The notes under the pieces were generated by a model that was not told the origin of the DNA, searched no databases, and saw only the letters and a list, made by a program, of their open reading frames with translations. A program made the translations under genes and the position numbers. 56,088 nucleotides of DNA from Rhodovibrio sodomensis (GTDB taxonomy: Bacteria > Pseudomonadota > Alphaproteobacteria > Kiloniellales > Rhodovibrionaceae): NCBI RefSeq assembly GCF_016583645.1, contig NZ_NRRL01000099.1, positions 1 to 56,088 on the forward strand. Reading direction: 5' to 3'. Positions 33,346 to 42,856 of the stretch are shown here, one piece after another. The stretch's first letter is position 1. Each line of letters starts with the position of its first letter.

Positions 33346-34452
33346 TCAGTGCGGCATGCGTATGACCGGCTTGATGGCGCCCCCGGCCTCACTGTCCTCG
33401 GCCGCCTGCTGGATCGCGTCCAGGTCGTAGAAGCTGAGCAGCTTGTCGATCGGGAAGCGGCCCTGGAAGTAGAGCTCGACCAGCCGCGGGATGAATAGGT
33501 CCGGGACGCTATCCCCCTCGATCACGCCGCGCACGGTTCGTCCGAACAGGATCGAGTTCATATCGAAGGTGGCTTCGGTGCCGAGCGGTGCCGCTCCAAT
33601 CAGCCCGCAGACACCGCGCAGGGTGAGCGCGTCGACCGCGTGCCGGAACACCTCGGGCCGGGCGGAGGTCTCGAGGGTATAGTGCGCGCCGCCGCCGGTG
33701 ATCTCGCGCACCGCATCAAGCGCGTCGTCCTGCGTGGGGTCGACCGTGTGGGTGGCCCCCAGCTGCTCGGCCATGTCGCGCCGGGCCTGGATGGGCTCGA
33801 CCGTAATAATCGGCGTGCAGCCGACCGCCCGGGCGGCCATCACCGCGGCCAGGCCCACCGAGCCGGCGCCGAACACTGCGATCGAAGTTCCGGCGCGCGG
33901 GTTGAGGGTGTTCATGACCGCGCCCGCCCCCGTCTGCAGGCCGCAGCCGAGCGGGCCTAGGTGCTCCAGCGGCGCGTCGCCGCGCACAGGCACCACGTTG
34001 GCCGCGTAGGCGAGCGCGTGGGTGGCGAAGGACGACTGGCCGAAAAAGCAGCTCTGCACCGCGCTGCCGTCGCTGCGCTTGAGGGTCGTGCTGCCGTCAG
34101 GCCGCTGGGCTGCGAAGTTGTGGGCGAACAGGTCGTGGCAGTAGGTGGGCGCCCCCTCTTTGCAGGAGGCACAATGGCCGCAGCTTTTGTAGCTGAGGAC
34201 GACCGGATCGCCTGGCTTGACCTTGTTCACTGCGCCGCCGACGGCCTCGACGATGCCGGCTCCCTCGTGACCGAGGACGGCTGGGAGCGGCACAGGGTAC
34301 TCCTGGTCGCGGCAGACCAGGTCGGTGTGGCATAGGCCGGTTGCGACCACGCGCACCAGTACCTCGTCCGACCGCGGGTCCTCCAGTTCCAGCGTCTCCA
34401 GGTGGAACGCCTGGCCCTTCCCAGGCGTGACGGCGGCAGTGATCGTGGGCAT
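33346..34452 (-). CDS. Zinc-dependent alcohol dehydrogenase, aryl-alcohol type
   Basis: The 368-residue medium-chain dehydrogenase has the catalytic zinc ligands in TGLCHTDL and LGHEGAGIVE, the structural zinc loop SCGHCASCKEGAPTYC, and the Rossmann motif IAVFGAGSVGLAAVMAAR. The sequence after it (ITVEPIQARRDMAEQLGATH) points to an NAD enzyme of the aryl-alcohol/benzyl-alcohol or formaldehyde-type branch (XylB-like). It is the last gene of a four-gene minus-strand operon whose other members suggest breakdown of an organic compound, but the substrate is unknown. Confidence 0.85.
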   Translation of the reverse strand: MPTITAAVTPGKGQAFHLETLELEDPRSDEVLVRVVATGLCHTDLVCRDQEYPVPLPAVLGHEGAGIVEAVGGAVNKVKPGDPVVLSYKSCGHCASCKEGAPTYCHDLFAHNFAAQRPDGSTTLKRSDGSAVQSCFFGQSSFATHALAYAANVVPVRGDAPLEHLGPLGCGLQTGAGAVMNTLNPRAGTSIAVFGAGSVGLAAVMAARAVGCTPIITVEPIQARRDMAEQLGATHTVDPTQDDALDAVREITGGGAHYTLETSARPEVFRHAVDALTLRGVCGLIGAAPLGTEATFDMNSILFGRTVRGVIEGDSVPDLFIPRLVELYFQGRFPIDKLLSFYDLDAIQQAAEDSEAGGAIKPVIRMPH

Positions 34453-34489
34453 CGCGTTGGCCTCCTTCAGACGGACACTGAGCTGCGGT

Positions 34490-34927
34490 TCAGCCGGCGA
34501 CGCGCTGCTTCAGGGCGTCGAAGCCGCCCTGGAAGACGCCGTTGCCGACGGTGTCGACCATGGCCTCCCGGTCTTCTTCGGCGCAGGCGAAGGTGGCGGA
34601 CCATTCGGCGTAGCACTGCCCGCCGTCGGTGATCGGCAGCAGGCGCAGCGTGGCGATGTAGTCCGAGATCGGCAGCGGCGACTCCAGAATGCTGTAGACG
34701 ACCGTGCGGTGGGGGTCGTCTAGGCTGAGCAACTGTTCGCGGATCGTCCCGCCGTCGGTCAGCTGGAAGTTGCGCACGCAGCCCACCGCGTCTGACGGCC
34801 GGTTGTCCTCGATCCGGCTTTCGGCGATGCCGGGGTGCCAGTCGGGCAGGGCGTTGAAGTCGCGGATCACCGACCAGACCGCGTCGGCCTCGGCGGGGAT
34901 CACACTGGAGACGAAGACATGGGGCAT
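34490..34927 (-). CDS. SRPBCC (START-like) family protein
   Basis: The 145-residue protein has the polyketide cyclase/dehydrase fold pattern: IPAEADAVWSVIRDFNALPDWHPGI at the start, GCVRNFQLTDGGTIREQLLSLDD in the strands and a long C-terminal helix (AMVDTVGNGVFQGGFDALKQRV). These small hydrophobic-cavity proteins bind or convert lipophilic molecules. It lies between the TIM-barrel gene and the alcohol dehydrogenase in the same operon, so it may handle the same substrate. Confidence 0.82.
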   Translation of the reverse strand: MPHVFVSSVIPAEADAVWSVIRDFNALPDWHPGIAESRIEDNRPSDAVGCVRNFQLTDGGTIREQLLSLDDPHRTVVYSILESPLPISDYIATLRLLPITDGGQCYAEWSATFACAEEDREAMVDTVGNGVFQGGFDALKQRVAG

Positions 34928-34988
34928 GGCGGGCTTCCTTCCGTCGGCTGGATGTCGGTGCGATGCCGGCTGGTTGCGGCTTGGGCCG

Positions 34989-35819
34989 TTAAAAGCTCAG
35001 AGCCTTGAAGGTTCGGGTCTGCTCGGTCAGCGCCCTCTCGGTCGGCAGCCGTTCCATCGAGGAGGCGCCGTAGAAGCCGTGGCAGGTCCGGGCGTGGCGC
35101 AGCACGTGGGCGGCGTCATCTGGCATCGCGATCGGGCCGCCGTGGCACAGCACCAGGACGTCGTCGCGCACCGACAGGGCGGCGTCCGCCCAGTCGTCGA
35201 TCAGCGCCACGCAGTCGTCGAGCGACTTTGCCGTCTCCGCCCCGATCGATCCGCCGGTGGTCAGGCCCATGTGCGGGACGATGATGTCCGCCCCGGCCCG
35301 CGCCATCTTCTCCGCGTCCTCCCGGGAGAAGACGTAGGGCGTGGTCAGCAGGTCGTGGGCGTGGGCGCGCGCGATCATCTCGACCTCCCGGTCGAAGCCC
35401 ATGCCCGTCTCCTCAAGATTGGCGCGGAAGGTCCCGTCGATCAGGCCGACGGTGGGGAAGTTCTGCACCCCGGCGAAGCCCAGGTCCTTGAGTTCGCGGA
35501 GGAAACGGTCGGTCATCATGAACGGGTCGGTGCCGTTCACGCCCGCCAGAATGGGCGTGTACTTGACCACCGGCAGCACCTCCCGCGCCATCTCGACCAC
35601 GATGTCGTTGGCGTTGCCGTAGGCCAGCAGCCCGGCAAGCGAGCCGCGGCCCGCCATGCGGTAGCGCCCGGAGTTGTAGATCACGATCAGGTCGATGCCG
35701 CCCGCCTCCTCGCACTTGGCGGAGAGGCCGGTGCCGGCCCCGCCGCCCACGATCGGCTCGCGGTTGCGGCCCATCTCCTGGAACTTCGCCATCAATTGGG
35801 CACGGTCGTGGGTTGCCAT
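34989..35819 (-). CDS. Phosphoenolpyruvate hydrolase-like TIM-barrel protein
   Basis: The 276-residue protein belongs to the TIM-barrel family found beside Tm-1-like genes: REPIVGGGAGTGLSAKCEEAGG, IVIYNSGRYRMAGRGSLAGLLAYGNAN, GVNGTDPFMM, FAGVQNFPTVGLIDG, and IIVPHMGLTTGGSIGAE in order. The annotated name refers to a phosphoenolpyruvate hydrolase-like fold; the reaction is not established. ATG 35819 is preferred over an upstream TTG because GAGGGAG lies nine bases before it. The next gene upstream is its usual partner, Tm-1-like. Confidence 0.85.
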   Translation of the reverse strand: MATHDRAQLMAKFQEMGRNREPIVGGGAGTGLSAKCEEAGGIDLIVIYNSGRYRMAGRGSLAGLLAYGNANDIVVEMAREVLPVVKYTPILAGVNGTDPFMMTDRFLRELKDLGFAGVQNFPTVGLIDGTFRANLEETGMGFDREVEMIARAHAHDLLTTPYVFSREDAEKMARAGADIIVPHMGLTTGGSIGAETAKSLDDCVALIDDWADAALSVRDDVLVLCHGGPIAMPDDAAHVLRHARTCHGFYGASSMERLPTERALTEQTRTFKALSF

Positions 35820-35874
35820 CGGGCACAACTCCCTCAGGGGTGGCGTCAGCAGGCTCGCGGACAGGGCCGGCGGG

Positions 35875-37073
35875 TCAGCGGCCGGTGACCTCGCCGAACG
35901 CCTGGATCAGCGCCTGAGTGAACTCAGGGTCGTTGACGTTGTGCGGCACGCGCTTCAGCTGGCGCCGATCGGTCTGTTCGACCGTGGCCTCGAGCGCCTC
36001 GAACAGCGCGGCGTCGGCCTCGGGGTCGTGGAACGGCTGGCCGGGCGCATCGATCGCCGACACCCCGCCCTCCGGCAGCAGGAAGCGCACCGGGCCCGGG
36101 CAGGCGTTCAGCTTCTGGCCGATCCATTCTCCCATCCGCCGGTTCTCCTCCGGCGTCGTGCGCATCAGAGTCACCTGCGGGTTGTGGACGTAGAGGTTGC
36201 GGTCCCTGTAGTGTTCGGGACCGTATCCTTCGCGCCGAAATTCACCATGTCGAGCGCGCCGCAGGAGCCGACGTAGGGCACGCTTGTGTGCGCGATCGCG
36301 CCGAAGCGGTCGGGCCCAGCGGAGAACACTCCCCCTATCAGTTCGTCGCACACCTCGGTCGTCGTGATGTCGATGACGTAGGTGACGAGCCCGGACTCCA
36401 CGAGCTTCTCCATCGACTGCCCGCCCGTGCCGGTCGCGTGAAAGACCAGGCAGTCGTAGTCGCCCTCCAGTCGCTCGATCACTTGCTGCACGCAGGTCGT
36501 GGTCACGCCGAACATGGTGATGCCGACGGCGGGCTTGCTCTCCACGGCCTGAGGCACAGGATTGGCGACCATGCCCGCTAGCCCGTGCGCGGCGTTGGCG
36601 AGGACGGTGCGGGAGATCCGGTTCAGTCCTTGCACGTCGGTCACCGAATACATCATGCAGATGTCGCTCGGGCCCACATAGGGCGCGACGTTGCCCGAGG
36701 CGACGGTGGAGACGAGCACCTTGGGTACGCCCACGTCGAGCGCCCGCATGGCGGGCGCAACCAGCGCCGTCCCGCCGGAGCCACCGGCACTCACCATGCC
36801 GGCGATGTCGTTGCGGGTGCGTACGAACCGCTCGAAGGCCTCCGTCATCGCGGTGACGGCCGCCCCGCGGTCGCCCTGGCCGAGTACGGCCCCCGCGCCG
36901 TCGGGATGGTGTTGGGCGACGTCGCGCGGAGTGACGTCGGCGTCTGGGGCGTCACTTTTGATACCCAGATCGACCAGCGTGGTGGCGACGCCCGCGGCCG
37001 CGAGGCGGTCGCGCAGATAGCGGATCTCGGGCCCTTTCGTGTCCAGGGTCCCGACCACATAGGCGGTTGCCAT
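35875..37073 (-). pseudogene. Tm-1-like ATP-binding protein (UPF0261), frameshifted
   Basis: The first frame (37073 down to about 36218) gives the N-terminal two thirds: MATAYVVGTLDTKGPEIRYL, SAGGSGGTALVAPAMRALD, and SCGALDMVNFGAKDTVP. The family then continues with a EHYRDRNLYVHNPQ block, which is present but in another frame, running to the stop at 35875 (TPEENRRMGEWIGQKLN, PEGGVSAIDAPGQPF). Adding one G in GTCCCGAAC near 36217-36219 restores a normal protein of about 400 residues. It is either a sequencing error or a recent mutation. It heads the operon with the TIM-barrel, SRPBCC and alcohol dehydrogenase genes. Confidence 0.85.
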
Positions 37074-37365
37074 GCAGCTTAGCCTCCCCGTCTATTGTTT
37101 TGGCGCCGCGGTCGTCCCGCGGGTGTTACTTGTCGGGGAGGAGGCTACCGGGCCACGGTGAGAATGATCAACCGAAATGCGGTGGTTGGCATACTCTGAT
37201 ATTTTGCGAGAGGAGGGTGTCTTCAACTTTGAGTTCCTTTGCTCAGGCCGGCCGGTGGTAAGCTGACGGTCTGCGCCTGGAGCTGTCGACGGGGCGACCA
37301 GCGCGCGGACAAGACTTCGACACCAGCATTCAACGGCCTTAGATTGCGAAGTTTTTAAGCGTAGA
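37074..37365. other. Upstream region of the Tm-1-like operon
   Basis: TAGCCTCCCCG (about 37081-37091) is inversely repeated as CGGGGAGGAGGCTA (about 37136-37149), with three extra bases. It may be an operator or leader hairpin of the operon. No gene seen. Confidence 0.35.
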
Positions 37366-38060
37366 TTGGTGAGGAACGCCGCCACCAGTACGATCGCCTC
37401 GCGAATTCAGGAAACCGGGCCGTGCGCACTGGTGATGGCGAACGTGGTTCGCGACGGGTATGGCCGGTGGTCCGGGTTGACCCCTGCGGTGGGCAACGCC
37501 CAGGACATCGCTGTGGTGATCGACTGGACCGAGTTCGATGCCGACGACCAGTCTACCCTCGTAGCGAGCTTGGTCACCAGCCAGGCCGCTCCACACCGCT
37601 GATCTGGCTGACCGGGAAGGACGAGCTCGAAAACGCCCAGAGCGATTACGAGGACGCCGTCTTGCGCCGGCTTTGGGAGGTGCTGCCGGCCGACGTGGCG
37701 GTCACCATCCTGGCCGATCGCGGTTTCGGCGACCGCAAGCTCATGGGCTTCCTGGAGGAGCTGGGCTTCGACTATCTCATCCGCATCCGGGGCAACATCA
37801 CGGTCGAGGCCGCCAACGGCGAGACGCGCAAAAGCGCCCAGTGGGTGGGCAAAAACGGGCGCGCCCGTAAGCTATCGAACGCCCGCATAACCAAGGCGGG
37901 GAAGCTGGTGCCCGACGTGGTGTGCGTTCACGCCAAGGGCATGAAGGAGCCCTGGTGCCTGGTCACCAGCAATGCCGACGCGAAGGCCGCCGAGATCAAG
38001 AATCTGTACTCTCGACGCTGGACCACGGATATCGACCAGACATGGCGACTCTCAAGACTC
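37366..38060 (+). pseudogene. IS4-like transposase remnant
   Basis: The N-terminal piece (GYGRWSGLTPAVGNAQDIAV, then DADDQSTLVASLVTSQ) lies in one frame up to about 37600, and the middle continues in another: LIWLTGKDELENAQSDYE, AVTILADRGFGDRKLMGF with a catalytic Asp, and NLYSRRWTTDIDQTWR. The usual C-terminal end with the catalytic Glu and the YREK-type tail is missing; it stops where the serine recombinase remnant begins. Confidence 0.75.
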
Positions 38061-38791
38061 AAAGGGTTGGCAGGGGGCGTCTCCGACCACCGGCGGTCGG
38101 CGATGCCAGGGAGCGGGCGTGGCACGGATCGCCTTCAGGTTGGCGATCGTGGCCGCATCGGCATGGACCAGGTTGGCATAACCGCGGCCGAGCGGTATGC
38201 GCCGGCTGCGTAGACGCCCTTGCTGGACCCAGCCGTATAACGTCGGTTCGGGCATCCCGATCTCGGCGGCCAGTTCGCGCACGGTCCATTCGTCGGCTTC
38301 ACGCTGCAGATCCACAGGTGCGCGGCGGTAGCGAGGTTTGACGACACCGGCCTTGGATAACAGGCGGTAGACCATCTGCTTTTTGAAGGTCGTCCGACGC
38401 TTGGCCGGGCGCCAGCCCTCCGCGTTGAGGGTCTCGGCGATCTCGGTATAACTCCCGCCCGCGCGGCGGAGATCGGCGGCTCGCTCCAGCAACTGGTTGT
38501 AGGTGGTGAGAGCGCTCAACTTGGCCACAGGCCGGATCAGGGTGTGAGCGGTTCGATGACCGCCGTGCCAGTGGCATTGAACACGAACCTGTTCGCTATC
38601 GTCGACCACCTCGACCAGAACCCGCTCCAGCAGCATGCGCACGATGGTCTGGCCATCCGCCTGGGTGGTGGTCTCCGCCGCCCAGAGCCCTGGTAGATCG
38701 GTGGCCAGCTCCCGGAGTTGGGCGAGTTCCGCAGCGTCCGGAACGCTCGGCCTGTCACGCTGGAACTGCGCGTACGCCTCAGCGAGCTCGA
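38052..38791 (-). pseudogene. Serine recombinase remnant, C-terminal half
   Basis: This codes the C-terminal region of a large serine recombinase-type protein: AYAQFQRDRPSVPDAAELA, TTTQADGQTIVRMLLERV, WHGGHRTAHTLIRPVAKL and a helix-turn-helix tail (ELAAEIGMPEPTLYGWVQQG, RRIPLGRGYANLV). It was contiguous with the fragment at 40725-41522 before IS1634 entered. The end is intact. Confidence 0.8.
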
Positions 38792-40724
38792 CCCGAGTTC
38801 GCGGTGGCTAGAAAGACGGCCGGAATTTGCCGCCTCAATCAGGGGGTTACACAGAACAGGTTCGTGGCGTGTCTCTAGGCAGCGTCCGAGACCGCCGTCA
38901 CGCTGAGCACCTTGGAAGGGGCTTGAACCCGCAGTTGCCGAAGGGTTTGGGCCAGCTCGCCGCTGACCTCGGTCCGCTGCACAATCGAGCGCTTTTGGCT
39001 TCGGTAGCTCACCACTTTCAGCCGCCCGAGCACGTGGGCGATCGCCGTCCACGGCTGTCCGCAGCGCAGCTCCGCTGCGCGCTGGATTTGCAGCGCCAGC
39101 ACGCAGAGCTTCACGTGGGCCGTGATCCGGCGCGCGGCCACGTGGTACATGGGCCGAACCTCCAGCCCCGTCTGCTTCATCTTGCGGAAGCACGACTCGA
39201 TGATCGACGCGCCTTTGTAGCCGAGGGCGATGTCCTCGACGCTCAGACTGTCGTCGTTGGTGACCACGACGAACTTGCCGTCGTACGCCTGAGCGGCCTT
39301 CACCTTCTTCTGGTCGATGCGCGGCCGGCCCCGGCTGTCGGTGCTCAGATACCGGCCGTAGCGCCCGGAACTGAGCAGCCGGCAGGCGGCTTTCGGATGG
39401 TCGGCCTCACCGCGGTCGATGCGCGCCAGCTCACTCTGCAGCTCCGCCAACACCTCCTCGCGGTGCTTGCGCTGGCGCTCCGCCTCCTCGGGGTTCAAGC
39501 ACAGGACGTAGCGCTTGCGCCGCTCGCCGTCGCCCACCCAGACGTCCTTGGCCTTCAGGTTGCTGGCGACCGTCCGGTAGCGGCCGGGCCGGGAAAGGAC
39601 GTCCTGCTGGACCTCCTTCACGCGCGCCATGGGCACGGCGACGATGTAGCGGCCGAGGCCCTCGCTGAGGGTCTTGAGGTTGGCCTTGGAGTACATGCCG
39701 GCATCGCCGACAAAGATGCAGCGGCCGAGATGCCAGGCGCGCAGATCCTCTTTGATCTGCTTGACCGTGGAGACATCGGCGGTGTCGCCCGGCAGCACCC
39801 AGGACCGGATCGGCATGCCCTCGCGGGTAACCGCCAGGGCGACGATTACCTGGGGCTGGTTGTCCCGGCCCTCCTTGCTGTGACCGCGGCGGCGCAGCGC
39901 GGGGTATGTCTCCCCATTCCACTCCGTCTCCACCTCGTCAGCCACATCGGTCTCGCAGTAGGCGGTCGTCGTGTCATAGAAGATCAGATCGGCATCGAGG
40001 CTGAACAGGTTCGCGGTCTGAAGGAAGATCCGTCGCTCGATCTGCTCCGCGGACGTCGCCAGGACATCAAGCGCCCGGTAGAGCCGATCGACGTCGAGCG
40101 TCTCCGCCTCCGGAAGCCACGCCCGGTCGCTCAGCCAGCGCGTCGTGCAGCCGCGCTTGGAGCGCGGCTCCTCCAGGCGGTTGGCCGCCATGGCGAACAG
40201 CGCGGTGTGGTGCTGCGCGCCCAGCCCCTTGGCCTCCAGCACCTCCCGGACCGCCGGGCCGATGCCCAGCTCCTCCCAGAAGGTGCGGGCGACGTGGACC
40301 ACGCCCAGATCGCGGCTTTCGTCGATGGCGATATCCGGGATCTCCACGCTGTCGCCGCCAGTGGCCGTGTCCTCGCCGAGAACCCGGTTGATGCTGTGAA
40401 CCAACCGGCGCAGCTGCGCCTCGCTCTGCGCGTCGGCGCGGCCGAAGTTGTAGACCACCTGGACCTCCGAGCGCCCCCTGGCGGCATTCCAGACGTTTTC
40501 GGCGAGGGCCAGGTAGCGGATGGTCGAGCCGTCTTTCCGGCGGCGCTGGGTCGTCCGCAGATACATACCTAGACCCTGAGGCGCCGAATCACCTCCAGTC
40601 AACCTCGAAGGTAGATAGCGTGTATCTAGTCCGCTGGCGGCGCGCCCGAACCTAAGATGCAGGCAGAACAACGACTTAAACCGCATGAACCCGGCTCTGC
40701 GTGTCCAGTGACCGCGAAGTCAGG
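38792..40724 (-). mobile_element. IS1634-family insertion sequence
   Basis: Ends are inferred from an imperfect inverted repeat, CCCGAGTTCGCGGTGGCTAG at 38792 and the inverse of the right end, CCTGACTTCGCGGTCACTGG, reading in from 40724 (15 of 20). They lie exactly at the two breaks in the serine recombinase. No clear target duplication found. Confidence 0.7.
38875..40566 (-). CDS. IS1634-family transposase
   Basis: The 563-residue DDE transposase matches the IS1634 group of the IS4 superfamily: MYLRTTQRRRKDGSTIRYL start, first Asp in LIFYDTTTAYCETD, GRDNQPQVIVALAV and LPGDTADVSTVKQIKED, second Asp in CIFVGDAGMYSKANL, and Glu in GASIIESCFRKMKQTGLEV. ATG 40566 is used because the family starts at MYLR. 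It appears complete. Confidence 0.92.
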   Translation of the reverse strand: MYLRTTQRRRKDGSTIRYLALAENVWNAARGRSEVQVVYNFGRADAQSEAQLRRLVHSINRVLGEDTATGGDSVEIPDIAIDESRDLGVVHVARTFWEELGIGPAVREVLEAKGLGAQHHTALFAMAANRLEEPRSKRGCTTRWLSDRAWLPEAETLDVDRLYRALDVLATSAEQIERRIFLQTANLFSLDADLIFYDTTTAYCETDVADEVETEWNGETYPALRRRGHSKEGRDNQPQVIVALAVTREGMPIRSWVLPGDTADVSTVKQIKEDLRAWHLGRCIFVGDAGMYSKANLKTLSEGLGRYIVAVPMARVKEVQQDVLSRPGRYRTVASNLKAKDVWVGDGERRKRYVLCLNPEEAERQRKHREEVLAELQSELARIDRGEADHPKAACRLLSSGRYGRYLSTDSRGRPRIDQKKVKAAQAYDGKFVVVTNDDSLSVEDIALGYKGASIIESCFRKMKQTGLEVRPMYHVAARRITAHVKLCVLALQIQRAAELRCGQPWTAIAHVLGRLKVVSYRSQKRSIVQRTEVSGELAQTLRQLRVQAPSKVLSVTAVSDAA

Positions 40725-41522
40725 CTTGGCTTCGTCCGCCAACGCTTCTTCCCAGACCCGTTCCAGCGTCCCCGCGACGAGACGGTTGTCGGGATCAACC
40801 GCATCGTACTGACGCCGTGCGCGTTCGCTGGCGTAACGGGCGCGCTCGAGCCGCTGACGCCAATGCCGGTCCAGCTCCGCTCGCTCGACTTCCAGGTTGC
40901 TCGCGACCGCGAGACTGGCCTCCAGGGCCGCCGGCTGTAGCGCCTGAAGCACCAGTTCCGCGACCAGCGCGTCCACCGGTGCCCCCATCAGAGACTGACA
41001 GACCGCCTCGCCGTAATCGCTGGCCATGCGGTCGCAGCTGTAGCGCAGCGCACCGCCGTTGTTGTTGTAATGCGCGTTCATCCGCAGGCCGCACCGTCCG
41101 CACACCAGGAGACCCGACAAAAGCGCCTGGCCGGCCCGCACCGGGCCCGTCCGGTCAGCACGGTTCGCCGCGATCTGCGCCCCGTTTGCGCTGGTAGTGC
41201 TCCAGGGTGATGTAAGCCGGCATGCGATCCAGGAGAAACACTTCGGCGTTTTCGGGCCTCGGGCTTCCGCGGCCTGTGCCCGGCCGGCCCGGCCGTTGTC
41301 GCCGGCGATCCACCTGACGGACGCCATAGGCGTAAACCCCGGCATAGATCGGATTGACGAACAGGTTGTAAAGCGATGGACGGTTGGGGCGGTGCCACTC
41401 CAGGTCGCCTTTGCGCGCCCCCCAGCGTGCGCGCACCGGTAGCTGGATGTCGTGAGCGACCAGGTAGGTCAGCACGCCGTTCACCGTGCGGAACCCGGCA
41501 CGCCGTTCTTCTACATGTCGAT
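40725..41522 (-). pseudogene. Serine recombinase remnant, middle part, frameshifted
   Basis: The recombinase domain is present (TVNGVLTYLVAHDIQLPVRA, HRPNRPSLYNLFVNPIYAG, DRMPAYITLEHYQRKR), then a frame change near 41160 leads into the zinc-ribbon part LLVCGRCGLRMNAHYNNN and later RERARYASERARRQYDAVDP-like coiled region. It ends in VWEEALADEA where IS1634 begins. The N-terminal catalytic domain with its Ser is missing altogether, so this is an inactive relic. Confidence 0.75.
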
Positions 41523-41791
41523 GGCTCGATACGTCATGCGGCAGGGGGATATTCACTGCGACCTCTCCCGGTAGAATTGGGTCGCGCAGCCGACCGCGCC
41601 GGCTCGTATCCGGATAAAGCGAGAGCGGCCGGCTGCCCGACCGCTCTTGTCTACCCACGCCGTTTTCAGACTGCGCCCAGTCGCCGCGGCCCCGGCGGTG
41701 TAACGGGCGGCTCTAGGGCGTGCTCTACAGATCCTTCGATCCATGTGGTTGCCGGATCATCGGTCAACCTCTTTCGTATCGGCCAGACGGA
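41523..41791. other. Non-coding stretch between recombinase relic and integrases
   Basis: No gene recognised in this 270-bp stretch. It lies at the edge of the second island and could hold an attachment site, but I find no tRNA or long direct repeat. Confidence 0.4.
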
Positions 41792-42856
41792 TTAGCGATT
41801 TGCCCCGCGCAGATCCATGTGAGCGGCGTCCAGGATCTCGGCGAGCTGTAGTGAGGCCGTCAGCTGGTTGGCCGTCGTCGTGTACTTGCGCGTCATCTCG
41901 GGGCTGGCGTGCCGCAGCACGTGGGTGGCGAGCTTCTCGCGTTCCGGCATCTCGCTCGTGATGAAAGTCGCCGCCGCGTCCCGGAAGCGCTGCGGGGACA
42001 CGGCGACCCCGAGCCTCTCCCGGGTGACCCTGGTGATCGCGGCGTAGAGGGTCGCCTGCACCGGCGGCTGACCGCCCCGGGCGATCCAGAAACGGTCGTG
42101 CGCGGGTGCGTAGTGCGCGCGATAGCGCGTCAGCCACAGCTCGCAGAGCAGAGCTTCCAGAGCCGGCAACGGACGCTCGTTCGCGTTCTTCGTCTTCACG
42201 TCTTTGCTGGGGAAGTGGACCTGCTGTGTGTCGAGCTTGACGTTGTCGAGCGTCAGGTTCGTCCAGGCCCGCGGGCGCTCCGGGCACATGACACCCAGCA
42301 AGATACACAGACCGTTGCGGAAAGCCTGGATCTGCGGCCAGCCTTGTGGACCGGCGTCCAGGGCTTCGTGGATCAGCTCCACGCCGACCCGATGGAGATC
42401 CTCGGCCGTGAAGCGCATCAGGTTTGCGGTCTTGACCTTGGGCTGCCGCTCGGCATCCGCGGCGATTGCGCGTCGGATATTGCCGAGCCAGGCGTAGGCA
42501 TCGTCCTGCCCAGGGTCGAGGAGCTCGGCGATTGCCTTCAGCTCCTTGAGATACCCGGCTAGTGTGTCCAGCCGCACCATGGACTCGTGGTCCTCGATGA
42601 ACGCGAGCACACCATTTGGCGAGACGGTGTCGGCCAGCCCGCGCCCCCGCACCGTCACGAGGTAGCGCGTATAGACGGCGGCTTTCTGATACTGGGTTTG
42701 GCGAACCCAGGGTGATCGCTTCATCGATGCCCAGCGCCGCAACCTCTTTGGATCGTCCGGATCGAAGAGCGCCAGCCAGCGGGTCCGCGCGTGGGCTGGC
42801 CAAGTGGCGCAGTCCTGCAGGACGTGGGCGTGCGTATGCGCGGTATTAACAGACAT
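41792..42856 (-). CDS. Tyrosine recombinase 2 of a tandem pair
   Basis: The 354-residue protein has an N-terminal SAM-like core-binding region (YTRYLVTVRGRGLADTVSP) and a catalytic domain with the first Arg in the PERPRAWTNLTLDNV segment, SPQRFRDAAATFI (an HxxR box in which His is replaced by Pro-Gln), and LRHASPEMTRKYTT with the His and the nucleophile Tyr. The altered box II may weaken activity. Its ATG overlaps the stop of recombinase 1 as TAATG, so the two are translated together. Confidence 0.75.
   Translation of the reverse strand: MSVNTAHTHAHVLQDCATWPAHARTRWLALFDPDDPKRLRRWASMKRSPWVRQTQYQKAAVYTRYLVTVRGRGLADTVSPNGVLAFIEDHESMVRLDTLAGYLKELKAIAELLDPGQDDAYAWLGNIRRAIAADAERQPKVKTANLMRFTAEDLHRVGVELIHEALDAGPQGWPQIQAFRNGLCILLGVMCPERPRAWTNLTLDNVKLDTQQVHFPSKDVKTKNANERPLPALEALLCELWLTRYRAHYAPAHDRFWIARGGQPPVQATLYAAITRVTRERLGVAVSPQRFRDAAATFITSEMPEREKLATHVLRHASPEMTRKYTTTANQLTASLQLAEILDAAHMDLRGANR

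Noticed and set aside
38827..40572. 581-residue plus-strand frame across the IS1634 transposase
   Set aside because: Shadow of a clear transposase gene on the other strand.
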